Both the position numbers and the translations under genes were made by a program. A DNA stretch of 45,478 bases. Origin: Faecalibacterium sp. UBA1762 (lineage in GTDB: Bacteria; Bacillota; Clostridia; Oscillospirales; Ruminococcaceae). The stretch spans positions 1 to 45,478 of the forward strand of contig DCHC01000059.1 of NCBI GenBank assembly GCA_002314755.1, read 5' to 3'. Under the pieces are notes generated by a model, which saw only the letters and a list, made by a program, of their open reading frames with translations, was not told the DNA's origin and searched no databases. Within the stretch, counting starts at the first letter, position 1. Each line of letters begins with the position of its first letter. Positions 8,142 to 16,593 of this stretch are shown one piece after another.

Positions 8142-8642
8142 TTATACATCTAATAAATAAGACTAAACAATAACAAATACATCAACAAATAGCCACCTTT
8201 AAAACTGCTTTTTCTTAACATAGTCTTTTCCGATTATACGTTTCGCTATTCTTTCTTCATTTTTGCAACAGAAATCAATAGATAATCACAAAGGGTATGT
8301 TGACAAAATAGACATGTTTTTTTCTACACATTAATTTGGTTCTTTTCATTGAAACTGCGTAATATCCAGTTTTTTTAAAATTTTATTTGTTATTCATCTT
8401 TACTCACCCGTTATTTTACGAACATACATTGCCAAAATAGCCACGTTCTTTTCTACACATTAGCTCCGAAGCTATTTCCTCATTCCGATATCATGGTCCA
8501 TATACCCTAAATAAGATGTACTTACCCATTTTTCTACCTATGTATATTGATAAATTGAACAGGTTTTCATATACACGATCATTCTATACTACCGTACAAA
8601 AGAGTTTCCCAATCATTTTACCCCTAAATATTCACATTTATC

Positions 8643-8704
8643 TTGATTTTCTGAATATGCTTTGCTATAATACTTGCGGACGGTTATAACCGTTAGTTAT
8701 AACT
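8643..8704 (+). promoter_or_regulatory. parAB promoter with two GTTATAAC palindromes
   Basis: TTGATT (8643-8648), a 17-base spacer and TATAAT (8666-8671) place the start near 8678. GGTTATAACC (8682-8691) and AGTTATAACT (8695-8704) lie directly downstream, centres 13 bases apart. They are good candidates for an operator bound by the HTH of the ParA protein. A third GGTTATAAC occurs at 7572-7580 on the rep side of the origin. Confidence 0.78.
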
Positions 8705-8736
8705 GAATATCATTCTCTATATTTCGGGAGGTTTGT

Positions 8737-9708
8737 ATGATTCGCTTAGATTATCAAAAAATGAGAGATAAACGTTTATCGTTGGACATGACACAAAAAG
8801 AGTTAGCAGAAGCAACCGGAATCAATTTAAATACCCTAAAGCAGCTTGAAACCGGTCGCAGCAGTACTGATCTGGAAAATTTAAAAGTAATCTGCCAGCA
8901 ATTGGATTTGGATGTTGAAGAGGTGTATCATCCAGATTTTCATAACACAAAAATCATTAGTGTGGTAAATAATAAGGGTGGCTGTGGAAAAACCAGTGTC
9001 TGTGGCGGTGTAGCCTGTGCAATGGCCGAGATGGGCTTGCGGGTTCTGTTGGTAGACTGTGATGCTCAACGCAATCTTTCCAGCAGCTTTGATATGCCCC
9101 GCAGTGAAATGAATTTTGGCAAAGCAGTACTGCAGGAACAGAATCTGAATGCTTTTATTCAGGAAACCAGATATGAAAATCTGGATATGGTTGTTGCTGA
9201 TGTGACCATGGGAACATTAGATATGCAGCTTTTTACCAAGGTCAGCCGTGAAAATATTGTTCGCGGTATTATTCGACCCGTTGCGGACCGAGGGTATTAC
9301 GATTATATTATCATGGACACAAACCCCAATTTGAGCTTATTGAATTTTAATGTTGTCAATGCCAGCGACTACTGTATCATTCCTGTTCAGCCCGCCAGTT
9401 TTGATGTGGACGGTCTTGGTATTGTTGTTAATTTTATTCAGGGCATTCAACCCTATAATCCCGGTTTAAAAATTGCCGGAATAGTGATTAACCGTTTTGA
9501 TGCCCGAAACCGTTTGATTAGTGAGACCAGTTTGGAACAGCTGAAGGAGTCCTACGGTAATATGCTTTTTGAGACGATTATTCGGGTTGACGCAAAGCTG
9601 CAAAACGCACAATGGGAAAACCGTCCGGTTCTGGATTATTCCAGTGGCGCACGTATCAGCACAGAATACCGTTTGCTTGCCAAGGAGGTTATCCGCAGAT
9701 GCAGCTGA
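8737..9708 (+). CDS. ParA-family partition ATPase with N-terminal XRE helix-turn-helix
   Basis: 323 residues. Residues about 5-65 are an XRE/Cro-type HTH (LDMTQKELAEATGINLNTLK, then LENLKVICQQLDLDVEEV). From about 72 a ParA ATPase follows: deviant Walker A in NNKGGCGKTS, LLVDCDAQRN as A' motif, and DYIIMDTNP as Walker B. In type Ia systems ParA is both the DNA-segregation ATPase and the repressor of its own operon; here the DNA-binding part is a clear XRE domain. GGGAGG lies 6 bases before the ATG. It overlaps parB by 10 bases, so the two are translationally linked. The promoter carries twin palindromes that the HTH could bind. No mutation of key residues is seen. Confidence 0.93.
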   Translation: MIRLDYQKMRDKRLSLDMTQKELAEATGINLNTLKQLETGRSSTDLENLKVICQQLDLDVEEVYHPDFHNTKIISVVNNKGGCGKTSVCGGVACAMAEMGLRVLLVDCDAQRNLSSSFDMPRSEMNFGKAVLQEQNLNAFIQETRYENLDMVVADVTMGTLDMQLFTKVSRENIVRGIIRPVADRGYYDYIIMDTNPNLSLLNFNVVNASDYCIIPVQPASFDVDGLGIVVNFIQGIQPYNPGLKIAGIVINRFDARNRLISETSLEQLKESYGNMLFETIIRVDAKLQNAQWENRPVLDYSSGARISTEYRLLAKEVIRRCS

Positions 9709-10595
9709 GGAAAAAGGAGATTACTGCTCCCTCCACGGAAAGCGGAGCAGCTACCCTACCGGGTTTAATGGCAGGTATAGAAGCAGCTCAAAGCCTGGAT
9801 TCCCGTATGTTGGAATTGATCCCTTTAGAGCGACTGCAACCCGCACCGGCAGAGTGGAACTTTTATGCACCTCTTCCTGATGGTAAGTTCATCGAATTGA
9901 TTGACAGCATACAATCCAGCGGGCTTTTGCATCCGATCGTCGTCTGGAAGCAACCCGGTCAAGATAAGTTTACTGTACTTTCCGGCCATAACCGTTTGCG
10001 CGCATATACTGCTTTGTATGAAAAAACCGGCGATAAAGAGTACGCCAAAATTGCCGCGACGGTTTTGTCGGACATAACCCAAAGTGAAGCAAGAGAGATT
10101 GTTATTGATTCCAACTGGGTACAGCGCAATCTGACCACCAGTGAAAAGGCAAAAAGTATTTATCAAAAGTACGTTTTAGCCGGTCGAAAAAAACGAAGCG
10201 CTAACGGGGTGCGGCGTTCCAACTATGATATCATCGCCGAAGATTACCAATTGAGCAGCCGACAAATTATTCGGTATATCAAATTGGCAACTATTTCTGA
10301 ACCGTTGTTGAAACTTGTGGATGAGGAAAAGTTGCCAATTGCCACAGCAATCAAGCTTGTGGATTTTCCGGAAGAAACTCAAAAGTATCTGGCAGAGCAT
10401 TGGTCTGACAAATTACGCAGCAAACAAATGGGTAAGCTTATTCCGACTATGAGCACTGCTATGATCGATGAGGTCTTAAGCTACGAAACGGTAAAGGTCA
10501 ATGTAAGCTTCAGTGTTCCGATTGAACTGGAAAAAGAACTGAAAGATTTGGTTTTAGCCTGGTTAAATGAAAAAGAGAACATAAGCTCCGATTAA
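9699..10595 (+). CDS. ParB-family partition protein
   Basis: 298 residues from ATG 9699, with AGGAGG 10 bases upstream inside the end of parA; a longer frame opening at 9612 lacks a ribosome site. The N-terminal ParB/Srx-like NTPase domain spans about residues 38-135, beginning LIPLERLQPAP and carrying GHNRLRAYTALYEKTGD, a variant of the GERRxxA CTP-binding motif. The HTH region follows (TTSEKAKSIYQKYV, then DYQLSSRQIIRYIKLA). A C-terminal dimerisation segment ends the protein. It would bind the centromere and stimulate ParA. The three palindromes just downstream of its stop are the best candidate sites. Confidence 0.92.
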   Translation: MQLRKKEITAPSTESGAATLPGLMAGIEAAQSLDSRMLELIPLERLQPAPAEWNFYAPLPDGKFIELIDSIQSSGLLHPIVVWKQPGQDKFTVLSGHNRLRAYTALYEKTGDKEYAKIAATVLSDITQSEAREIVIDSNWVQRNLTTSEKAKSIYQKYVLAGRKKRSANGVRRSNYDIIAEDYQLSSRQIIRYIKLATISEPLLKLVDEEKLPIATAIKLVDFPEETQKYLAEHWSDKLRSKQMGKLIPTMSTAMIDEVLSYETVKVNVSFSVPIELEKELKDLVLAWLNEKENISSD

Positions 10596-10597
10596 CT

Positions 10598-10710
10598 TAT
10601 TAGGACACGAAGTCGTAATATTTTTACTGATACACCAAGAATATTACGACTTGAGGTCCTAATATTTTAAGCGTTTAATATCCCGGCTATTAGGACACGA
10701 AGTCCTAATA
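10598..10710. repeat. Three 23-bp palindromes, candidate parS centromere
   Basis: Units at 10598-10620, 10642-10664 and 10688-10710 have the form TATTAGGAC-N5-GTCCTAATA, with one or two arm changes in the first two. The first two also form a large imperfect inverted repeat with each other (22 of 25 positions). The series starts 2 bases after the parB stop. A plain terminator role is less likely, because a good terminator follows at 10893. Confidence 0.75.
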
Positions 10711-10892
10711 TCAAGTAACGAAAACAAGAAAGACCAACGGAGAAAAAGCTTCAGAATCAGATAAATCTGAGCTATAGCAGAGCAGATAGCAAGCGGATCG
10801 TTTAATAATAACACACACAGCAAGACAGAACTTACTTCAAACTTGAAAAAACAACCTTACCATTGCATGTAATATTTAAATATGATGAAACA

Positions 10893-10937
10893 AGCCGACA
10901 AATGGAGAGTGTTATCTGTCTGTCGGCTCGTTTTTTT
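10893..10937 (+). terminator. Rho-independent terminator downstream of parAB
   Basis: AGCCGACA (10893-10900) pairs with TGTCGGCT (10921-10928) across a 20-base loop, followed by a T run (10931-10937). Between the palindromes and this terminator (10711-10892) no gene or repeat was recognised. Confidence 0.82.
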
Positions 10938-10973
10938 AGTATTTAAAATAGGCGTGTAAGTAACACAGGAATA

Positions 10974-11651
10974 CTAAACAATCAAAATAGTATAATCCCT
11001 GGTTAAGTTGTTAAAAGCAAACAGGCGAGTGTCTATTCGCTGTAGAGCCAGCACGGAATAATCCATAGGCTTGTAGGGCGTTGCCCCGCATCGAACAACC
11101 AGGATTGTACCGTCATAGCACAGGGCAATAGAAAGGGCATTCGCAACGCTGGCAGAAGATGGGGTATCAATCATAATATAGGTGTACTATTCAGAAAGGT
11201 GTTCTATCATCTGCGCAAACGCGGATTGTTTAACATCATAATGGGGTTTGCGACATAGTTGATAACGGCATGATATCCGTATTGGAAATATTCGTTTTGT
11301 AGATAACATCCTCTAACCCGGTATAGCCGGAAAGACAAGCTTCGCCGCTGATAATCTTCTCGATGATTGACGCGATAATATTAAATTTTCCCCGCATCAC
11401 AGAATTGCGAAAATCTGCGTCTACAAGCAAGAACGGGGTGTCCAGCTCATCCATCATTTTCCAGGGCCGTAAGGTCAAAACACTTTTCCCCCATTGGGGG
11501 TACAGCTGATCATCATAACGAATTTCACTTCACTGCCGCAAAAACATAAATTCAAGTGAAACTGAACAAAAGACTCAACAACCTCAAAGGGTATAATGAA
11601 AGATTTTCCCAATATATCTGAAGCACGCTTGTTTCTCTTTCCTCTTGACAT
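10974..11651 (-). pseudogene. Decayed CpsD-like tyrosine kinase (BY-kinase)
   Basis: Fragments in shifted leftward frames line up with a capsular BY-kinase in the right order: PFEVVESFVQFHLNLCF (the PFEVVESYKTLRTNL region), ISCTPNGGK as a damaged Walker A, then FLLVDADFRN as A' motif and GLEDVIYKTN after a frameshift, and finally MIDTPSSASVANALSIA (Walker B) with TILVVRCGATPYK. Stops and frame changes separate the pieces, so no kinase can be made. It duplicates the intact kinase at 26486-27202. Confidence 0.82.
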
Positions 11652-11742
11652 GTTTTCTCGTCTGTGCACGACTGTTACCGTATCCATAACAGTTATTGGG
11701 ACCGTATCCGTATCTGGAAGCTGCTCAGCGGTGATATTTTCT

Positions 11743-12259
11743 TCACCCGACTTCTTCCCCAAAATCGCCCTCAGAAATGGTCGACAGGGGATGTACACCG
11801 TAATAATAAGTAATATCGTCCGGTACAACAAAGATACCATCGGTCAGATAAATCAAAAAGACAATGGCAATCGCCAGCGCCGCACCGATCACACCATAAA
11901 GTAAGGTGTTGCGAGGATTATCCGGCCCGGATGTTGCTGCGGGGACCAAAGCACTCTCAATAATATTAGGGCGAGTATTCACACTGGTCAAATCCGGTAG
12001 AAAATCAAACGCTTCGGAAACAACTTCATCAAAAATGATAGTCGGGAAATAGGGTACAGCCCAGTTGAAGATCGGATACATTGATAACCGCATTATTGGA
12101 AACCGAAACAATATAGATGCTGGAGCTTGCGGTGTAGGTGGGTGAAATATAAAAACAAGTGTAGAAAAATGCCGTTGCCACACCTAAAAGGGCACAAAAT
12201 ATAATCTTCCCCAAATACGAAACCATCATGTAGAAGACCTCCAGCAGGTCAATATTCAT
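11743..12259 (-). pseudogene. Decayed CpsC/Wzz-like chain-length regulator
   Basis: The N-terminal piece begins MNIDLLEVFYMMVSYLGK and has a membrane segment followed by ISPTYTASSSIYIVSVSNN and VSDLQLG, typical of CpsC. The frame then breaks. A second frame supplies the C-terminal part (NIIESALVPAATSGPDNPRN and a second membrane segment with LAIAIVFLIYLTDG). The periplasmic middle is mostly missing compared with the intact homologue at 24921-25649. An in-frame Met at 12337 could extend the start, but no ribosome site is seen. Confidence 0.82.
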
Positions 12260-12552
12260 CCCTCTGCTATTCTGACAGGGTTTGATTTGCCCTGCCTTTT
12301 CCGAAAAGCCATATTCGTTGGGTTTCTCTATATTCATTGTTTGTTAAATGCCAGTCAGAAGATAAAATAGAAACATAATGGTCTTTTATATATAAAAATA
12401 ACCGTAAACAGGTAGTGGAATAAAGAGATTACCGTGTCTGTCGGTCTTTTTCCATCGGAATAAAAAGCCCAATTCCCACCTAATACTTCATTCATACCGT
12501 CAACTGTCACAATCCACAGGTAAGAGTAGCTCTTCCGTTTGTTTTATGTTTT

Positions 12553-13294
12553 TCCGGCGGTACCGGAAGAGAAATTGGTAATCATTTTACCCACAAAAAC
12601 ACCATAAAACTTTTCGGTCCAATCAGAATCGTGCGGGGTGTCTTTCGCCCGAAGGTCGTCAATATAGGCAAGCTGACGTCGCACACGGGTCGGATTTATC
12701 CGGTCGCTGATATCGTACCGTTAGCGAATCAACAGTTCAGAGTCCTGCCGTCCAGGGTAACAACGGCGCCGGTTTTTCACTCGGGACGCTCGGCGGTAAA
12801 GTCACCCGGTATGGTTACAGTCACCCCGCCTAAAGCATTCGCCAGCAGGACAATACAATCTGTATTGACTGCGGCATACCCATTGATACGCTGGTCGTAC
12901 AAAAAATCGGAAAAAGCACGAACGGTATTCTCACAACCCTCTTCGTCGCCGTTGCCGTAAGCAAAGACAAAAGCAGTTGACCGAAAAAAGTCTTGATCAG
13001 ATTATCCTGCATATTCAGCAGAGGAATCTCTCCAATAGGATTACGGTTTAGCTGTAGTTTCCGCCAGGTTTTCTCCTTGTTATCCGGAACCAAAAGCATT
13101 TGTACATCGGCCTGAACGGGGGTTTCAGTCTCTTTTCCGGCGGTCATTTCACTGGTGGTATCCGCACCCAACAGCAGGAAGCTTTCCAGCCCAGACCGTT
13201 CCAAGTATTTGGAACCTTCTACAGTAACGGTGTTGTTACAACTGACACAAAACCGTTTCGGGTATACCAGAATGACCTGCAGTCGGTGATCCAT
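12553..13294 (-). pseudogene. Decayed LytR-CpsA-Psr (LCP) family protein
   Basis: Leftward frames contain TVTVEGSKYLERSGLESF, LLLGADTTSEM and LLVPDNKEKTWRKLQLNRN, the LCP core start. After a frameshift near 12960 the next frame has YGNGDEEGCENTVRAFSDFL, YAAVNTDCIVLLANALGGV and a stop (TGA) after TAERPE. LCP enzymes attach capsule or teichoic polymers to peptidoglycan. No intact LCP gene is seen in the window. Confidence 0.75.
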
Positions 13295-13633
13295 TATTTA
13301 TGAGATCACCTCATTAAGCTCAAATTTCGTCCGCTCGAAAAAAAGGCATATCCAAAAGCAGCGTACAGGTATTTTCTGTACACAACAGCTCCAACTGCTC
13401 AGTATCAGAAATATGAGAGAAATACGCCGCCTCTGCGACAGGAATTACGCGGGATACTTGCTTCCTTTTTCTAAAACTGACAGAATATGTGTATGCAGAT
13501 CAATCATGCAAAACTGTAAACTTAGAAGCCTTCACACCGCAAAATCAACAAACTATAAAAAGACATTGAACAAAACAAACAAAAATAGCCACAAAAAAGC
13601 TACAAAAATACTAACAGAAAGACTTGGCAGTAA

Positions 13634-13662
13634 TTGACAAAACGGTAACAAACCAATATAAT
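13634..13662 (+). promoter_or_regulatory. Consensus promoter of the nucleotide-sugar region
   Basis: TTGACA (13634-13639), a 17-base spacer and TATAAT (13657-13662) match the sigma-A consensus exactly. The leader to the next start is about 146 bases and contains a hairpin (TTGCTCT with AGAGCAA, around 13735-13754). The stretch 13295-13633 holds no recognisable gene. Confidence 0.85.
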
Positions 13663-13814
13663 AAGTAATATCTATGGCTTTTACGGTCATTACGCAAAGT
13701 GAATGAAATTTACAGGTGAAAATAGGTAATTATTTGCTCTCGGTAAAGAGCAATTCCATCCATCTGAGAAAAATCGGACATAAATAAGCGGTTTTTTCAG
13801 GAAAAGGACAAAAT

Positions 13815-15797
13815 ATGAATGAGAGACAAAAAAGGCGCCTCGGATTACCGGAATCCGGCAAAAGTCGAACAGGTCGGCTGATTCTGTGCGATTTCGTTAT
13901 TTTTCTGGCCGTTGCGGTACTGCTGCTTGTTATTTACGAAGGCAGAGATGACCTAACAGCCTACGGTATGGCAGAGCAGGCGGCACTGGCGCTACTGACT
14001 ATTTTTGCAGCTCGATGGTTTGGGGGCATCTACCGTCAAATCTGGCGGTATGGCGGAATACAAAGCTATATCCGTTTGCTCTGCACGGACGGCATAGCAT
14101 TTATACCTTTTGTATTATTAGGAAGAATTATTCCGATTCAGAATATTACTTTTGCCCGGGCGTTATCCATCAGCTCGCTAAATCTATTGGGAGCGCTGGC
14201 AATCCGTATGTCATACCGCTACGCATATAAGTGCGCAAATGCCGAAACCGCGCAGGGCAGGCTGATGCTTTGGTTTTTGCATCGCTTTGCCGGGTTAAAA
14301 GGCAACCGAAAAAACGAAGGGCAACAGATCAAGATCGCCATTCTGGGGGCGGGCAGGGTTGGTGTCAGCCTGGCGGAGGAGTTGTTCAACAACTCTGCTG
14401 CCATGTATACCCCCCGGTGCTTTATCGACAGCAGCCCCGAAAAGGTCGGTAAGGAGATCCAGGGCATTCCGGTTTTTTCAGATGAAGAGGCAACCCCGGA
14501 GCGGCTTTCCGGCTTTGAAATTCAGGAGATTGTCTTTGCCATACCAAATACGGATTCCGAGACCAAAAAGCGGCTTTATGACCGATATAAGGACTACGGC
14601 TGCAAAATAAAGGTCTATGACTTCCCCGTGATGCAGACAGCAGGCGGAAAACGTCATCTGCGTGAGTTTGATGTAGAGGAACTGTTGTTCCGCAAGCAGC
14701 AGCAGGTTGTAGATGAGCGCACAACAGCTTATTACAAGGAAAAGACCGTGCTGATTACCGGTGGCGGCGGCTCCATTGGCAGCGAACTATGCCGTCAGAT
14801 TGCCAAAATGCAGCCCGGCAGAATCATTATTCTGGATATTTACGAAAACGGTGCATACGATGTGCAGCAGGAGCTTCGCATGAAATACGGGCCCGAGCTG
14901 GATGCGATAGTTGAAATCGTTTCCATAACCAATATGGCCGCCATGCGCCGGGTGTTTGAAGCCTATCACCCCCAGATCGTCATCAACGCCGCAGCCCATA
15001 AGCATGTCCCGCTCATGGAGCATAATTGTATTGAGGCAATCGAAAACAATGTATTCGGCTGTAAAAATGTAGTGGATCTGTGCGAGGAGTACAGTGTTGA
15101 ACGGTTTTTGATGGTCAGCACGGATAAGGCTGTCAACCCCACTAATGTGATGGGCGCGACCAAGCGTATGTGTGAAATGATTGTCCAAAGCGCCGCCACC
15201 ACAGGCAAAGTCAAGTACAGCGCCACCCGTTTTGGCAATGTGCTGGGCAGCGCCGGCTCGGTGATACCGTTATTCCGTCGGCAGATTGCGGCGGGGGGGC
15301 CGGTTACCCTAACCGATAAGAGGATCATTCGCTACTTTATGACCATACCGGAGGCAAGCCAGCTGGTGCTGCAAAGCGGCGCAATGGCCAACAACGGCGA
15401 ACTGTTTGTGCTGGATATGGGCAAGCCGGTTAAAATATTGGAGCTTGCCGAGAATATGATCCGCCTTTCCGGTGCGCAGGGAATCGAGATTATTGAAACC
15501 GGTCTGCGACCCGGCGAAAAGTTGTATGAGGAGCTGCTGGTCGATTCCGAAAGTCTGACAAGAACCGATAACAGCCTGATTTTTATCGAAAAGGACACCC
15601 CCGTTGCACCTGATCTGCTAAAGGAAAAGCTGGCACTGCTGCATGCCGCCTGCGAAAGCGGTGATGACGGCGAAGCCAAACGGGCACTGCGTAAGGCAGT
15701 ACCCACCTACAAAAATCCGGAGAAGGTAAACGGCAGGTTTAACGGCGAGGACGCCGAGCAAAAGCTGCAGAATGCCGCACAGGTCGGCGGGCAATAA
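13815..15797 (+). CDS. Membrane-anchored nucleoside-diphosphate-sugar 4,6-dehydratase (CapD/PglF/WbpM type)
   Basis: 660 residues. Four N-terminal membrane segments lie at about 20-42, 50-70, 85-105 and 110-130. A Rossmann domain (IAILGAGRVGVS near 175) precedes the catalytic SDR domain (TVLITGGGGSIGSE near 313; NAAAHKHVPLMEHN; STDKAVNPTNVMGATK). The catalytic pair is Met-xxx-Lys (MGATK). Family members act at the inner membrane face on UDP-GlcNAc to give UDP-4-keto-6-deoxy-GlcNAc, the precursor of bacillosamine, QuiNAc or FucNAc-type initiating sugars. AGGA lies 7 bases before the ATG. It has a perfect promoter and stands first in the rightward sugar region. The window therefore has two 4,6-dehydratases, this one and the CapE type at 5092. 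Confidence 0.93.
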   Translation: MNERQKRRLGLPESGKSRTGRLILCDFVIFLAVAVLLLVIYEGRDDLTAYGMAEQAALALLTIFAARWFGGIYRQIWRYGGIQSYIRLLCTDGIAFIPFVLLGRIIPIQNITFARALSISSLNLLGALAIRMSYRYAYKCANAETAQGRLMLWFLHRFAGLKGNRKNEGQQIKIAILGAGRVGVSLAEELFNNSAAMYTPRCFIDSSPEKVGKEIQGIPVFSDEEATPERLSGFEIQEIVFAIPNTDSETKKRLYDRYKDYGCKIKVYDFPVMQTAGGKRHLREFDVEELLFRKQQQVVDERTTAYYKEKTVLITGGGGSIGSELCRQIAKMQPGRIIILDIYENGAYDVQQELRMKYGPELDAIVEIVSITNMAAMRRVFEAYHPQIVINAAAHKHVPLMEHNCIEAIENNVFGCKNVVDLCEEYSVERFLMVSTDKAVNPTNVMGATKRMCEMIVQSAATTGKVKYSATRFGNVLGSAGSVIPLFRRQIAAGGPVTLTDKRIIRYFMTIPEASQLVLQSGAMANNGELFVLDMGKPVKILELAENMIRLSGAQGIEIIETGLRPGEKLYEELLVDSESLTRTDNSLIFIEKDTPVAPDLLKEKLALLHAACESGDDGEAKRALRKAVPTYKNPEKVNGRFNGEDAEQKLQNAAQVGGQ

Positions 15798-16018
15798 GCC
15801 TATGGGGCTTGCGGCAAAAAGAAGCTGCCCGACAAAAAAACAGCGGGCAAAACATGAATCACACACCAGCGAATGTCCCATGACGGGAATAGAAAAAGAC
15901 GCACACAGCAGATAAACTGCCTGCCCGGCACGGCAGTGCACAATCTACTATTTGAAGTGTATTGTATACACTTTTCAGTTTTCCGCCTTACCGGCAGCAG
16001 AAGAAGGAGAACAGAACT

Positions 16019-16396
16019 ATGTTTGGCAGAAAAAAACAACCGATAATGACCCCGGCAGCAGAGGAAAAACAGGGAACCCCCACCCCGGCCTATCTGCGGG
16101 AGGATTATCCCTACCAGGCTATCGGCCAGCCGATAACCGATCTGGATTCCCTCATACCCACCGGCGTGCTGTACGAGATTAAATGCCCCAAATGCGAGAT
16201 GAGCCTGCGTTCACAGGGCTTGAATATCAAGCCCTCCTATCTGCGTATGATGCAGGGGGAACAGGTGACAGATGAGAACGGTATCGTCCGTACCGAGGGC
16301 GGAAAAGGATGTATCGGCTGCGGAAACCGGGAGCTGATTATCCGTCAAGTGGACACGAGTAAAATGGCCGCGGTTAAGGCAGCAACAAAGAGTTAA
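16019..16396 (+). CDS. Small protein with two CxxC pairs (possible zinc ribbon), function unknown
   Basis: 125 residues from ATG 16019, with AAGGAGA about 9 bases upstream; a longer frame from 15962 lacks a site. The first half is polar and Pro-rich (KKQPIMTPAAEEKQGTPTP). The second has KCPKCEMSLRSQG and KGCIGCGNRE, two Cys-x2-Cys pairs some 40 residues apart that could bind one zinc. No membrane segment or signal is present. A palindrome, AAGTGTAT-TGT-ATACACTT (15955-15973), lies 46 bases before the start and may be an operator. I do not recognise the family. Its place between polysaccharide genes suggests a link with them but proves nothing. Confidence 0.7.
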   Translation: MFGRKKQPIMTPAAEEKQGTPTPAYLREDYPYQAIGQPITDLDSLIPTGVLYEIKCPKCEMSLRSQGLNIKPSYLRMMQGEQVTDENGIVRTEGGKGCIGCGNRELIIRQVDTSKMAAVKAATKS

Positions 16397-16427
16397 CATG
16401 CTTTTCAAACGGAACTTTTGTATTTTA

Positions 16428-16456
16428 TTGTTGCTATAGTTCATTTTGTATATAAT
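16428..16456 (+). promoter_or_regulatory. Promoter of the UDP-xylose synthase gene
   Basis: TTGTTG (16428-16433), a 17-base spacer and TATAAT (16451-16456) predict a leader of about 130 bases. Within it CGGT-CTTCA-ACCG and ACCGA-TAT-TTCGGT can form alternative hairpins, because they share the ACCG arm. Confidence 0.7.
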
Positions 16457-16593
16457 ATCAGGACAGTGCTGATGTATATCAACTCTAAATGGCAAAGCGG
16501 GTTCAGCAGAACAATCAACGGTCTTCAACCGATATTTCGGTATTGCATTAACCTTTGTGTCCGAACTTTAAACAAACAGGAGAATCAACTTTT

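Larger units (their letters stand above)
7511..8582. repeat. Candidate origin of replication with about 14 iterons of 22 bp
   Basis: A non-coding, AT-rich stretch between rep and parA. The iteron core is close to TTTTTCTCTACACAAT and all clear copies face the same way. Copies lie near 7511, 7762, 7783, 7806, 7828, 7850, 8031, 8054, 8076, 8098, 8120, 8314, 8443 and 8561. The 22-bp period is about two helical turns, as in Rep_3 origins. No DnaA box was recognised by eye. No open frame here has a credible ribosome site. Confidence 0.88.

Noticed and set aside
7511..8582. CRISPR-like regular repeats
   Set aside because: The period is 22 bases with no unique spacers, the units are degenerate, and the region lies between rep and parA. 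Iterons explain it.
11596..11904. Rightward open frame of 102 codons over the decayed capsule genes
   Set aside because: No ribosome site or recognisable domain, and it is antisense to clear CpsC/CpsD remnants.
13680..13760. c-di-GMP-I riboswitch
   Set aside because: ACGCAAAG is present but the tetraloop/receptor and the rest of the conserved core are not; kept only as a structured-leader observation.
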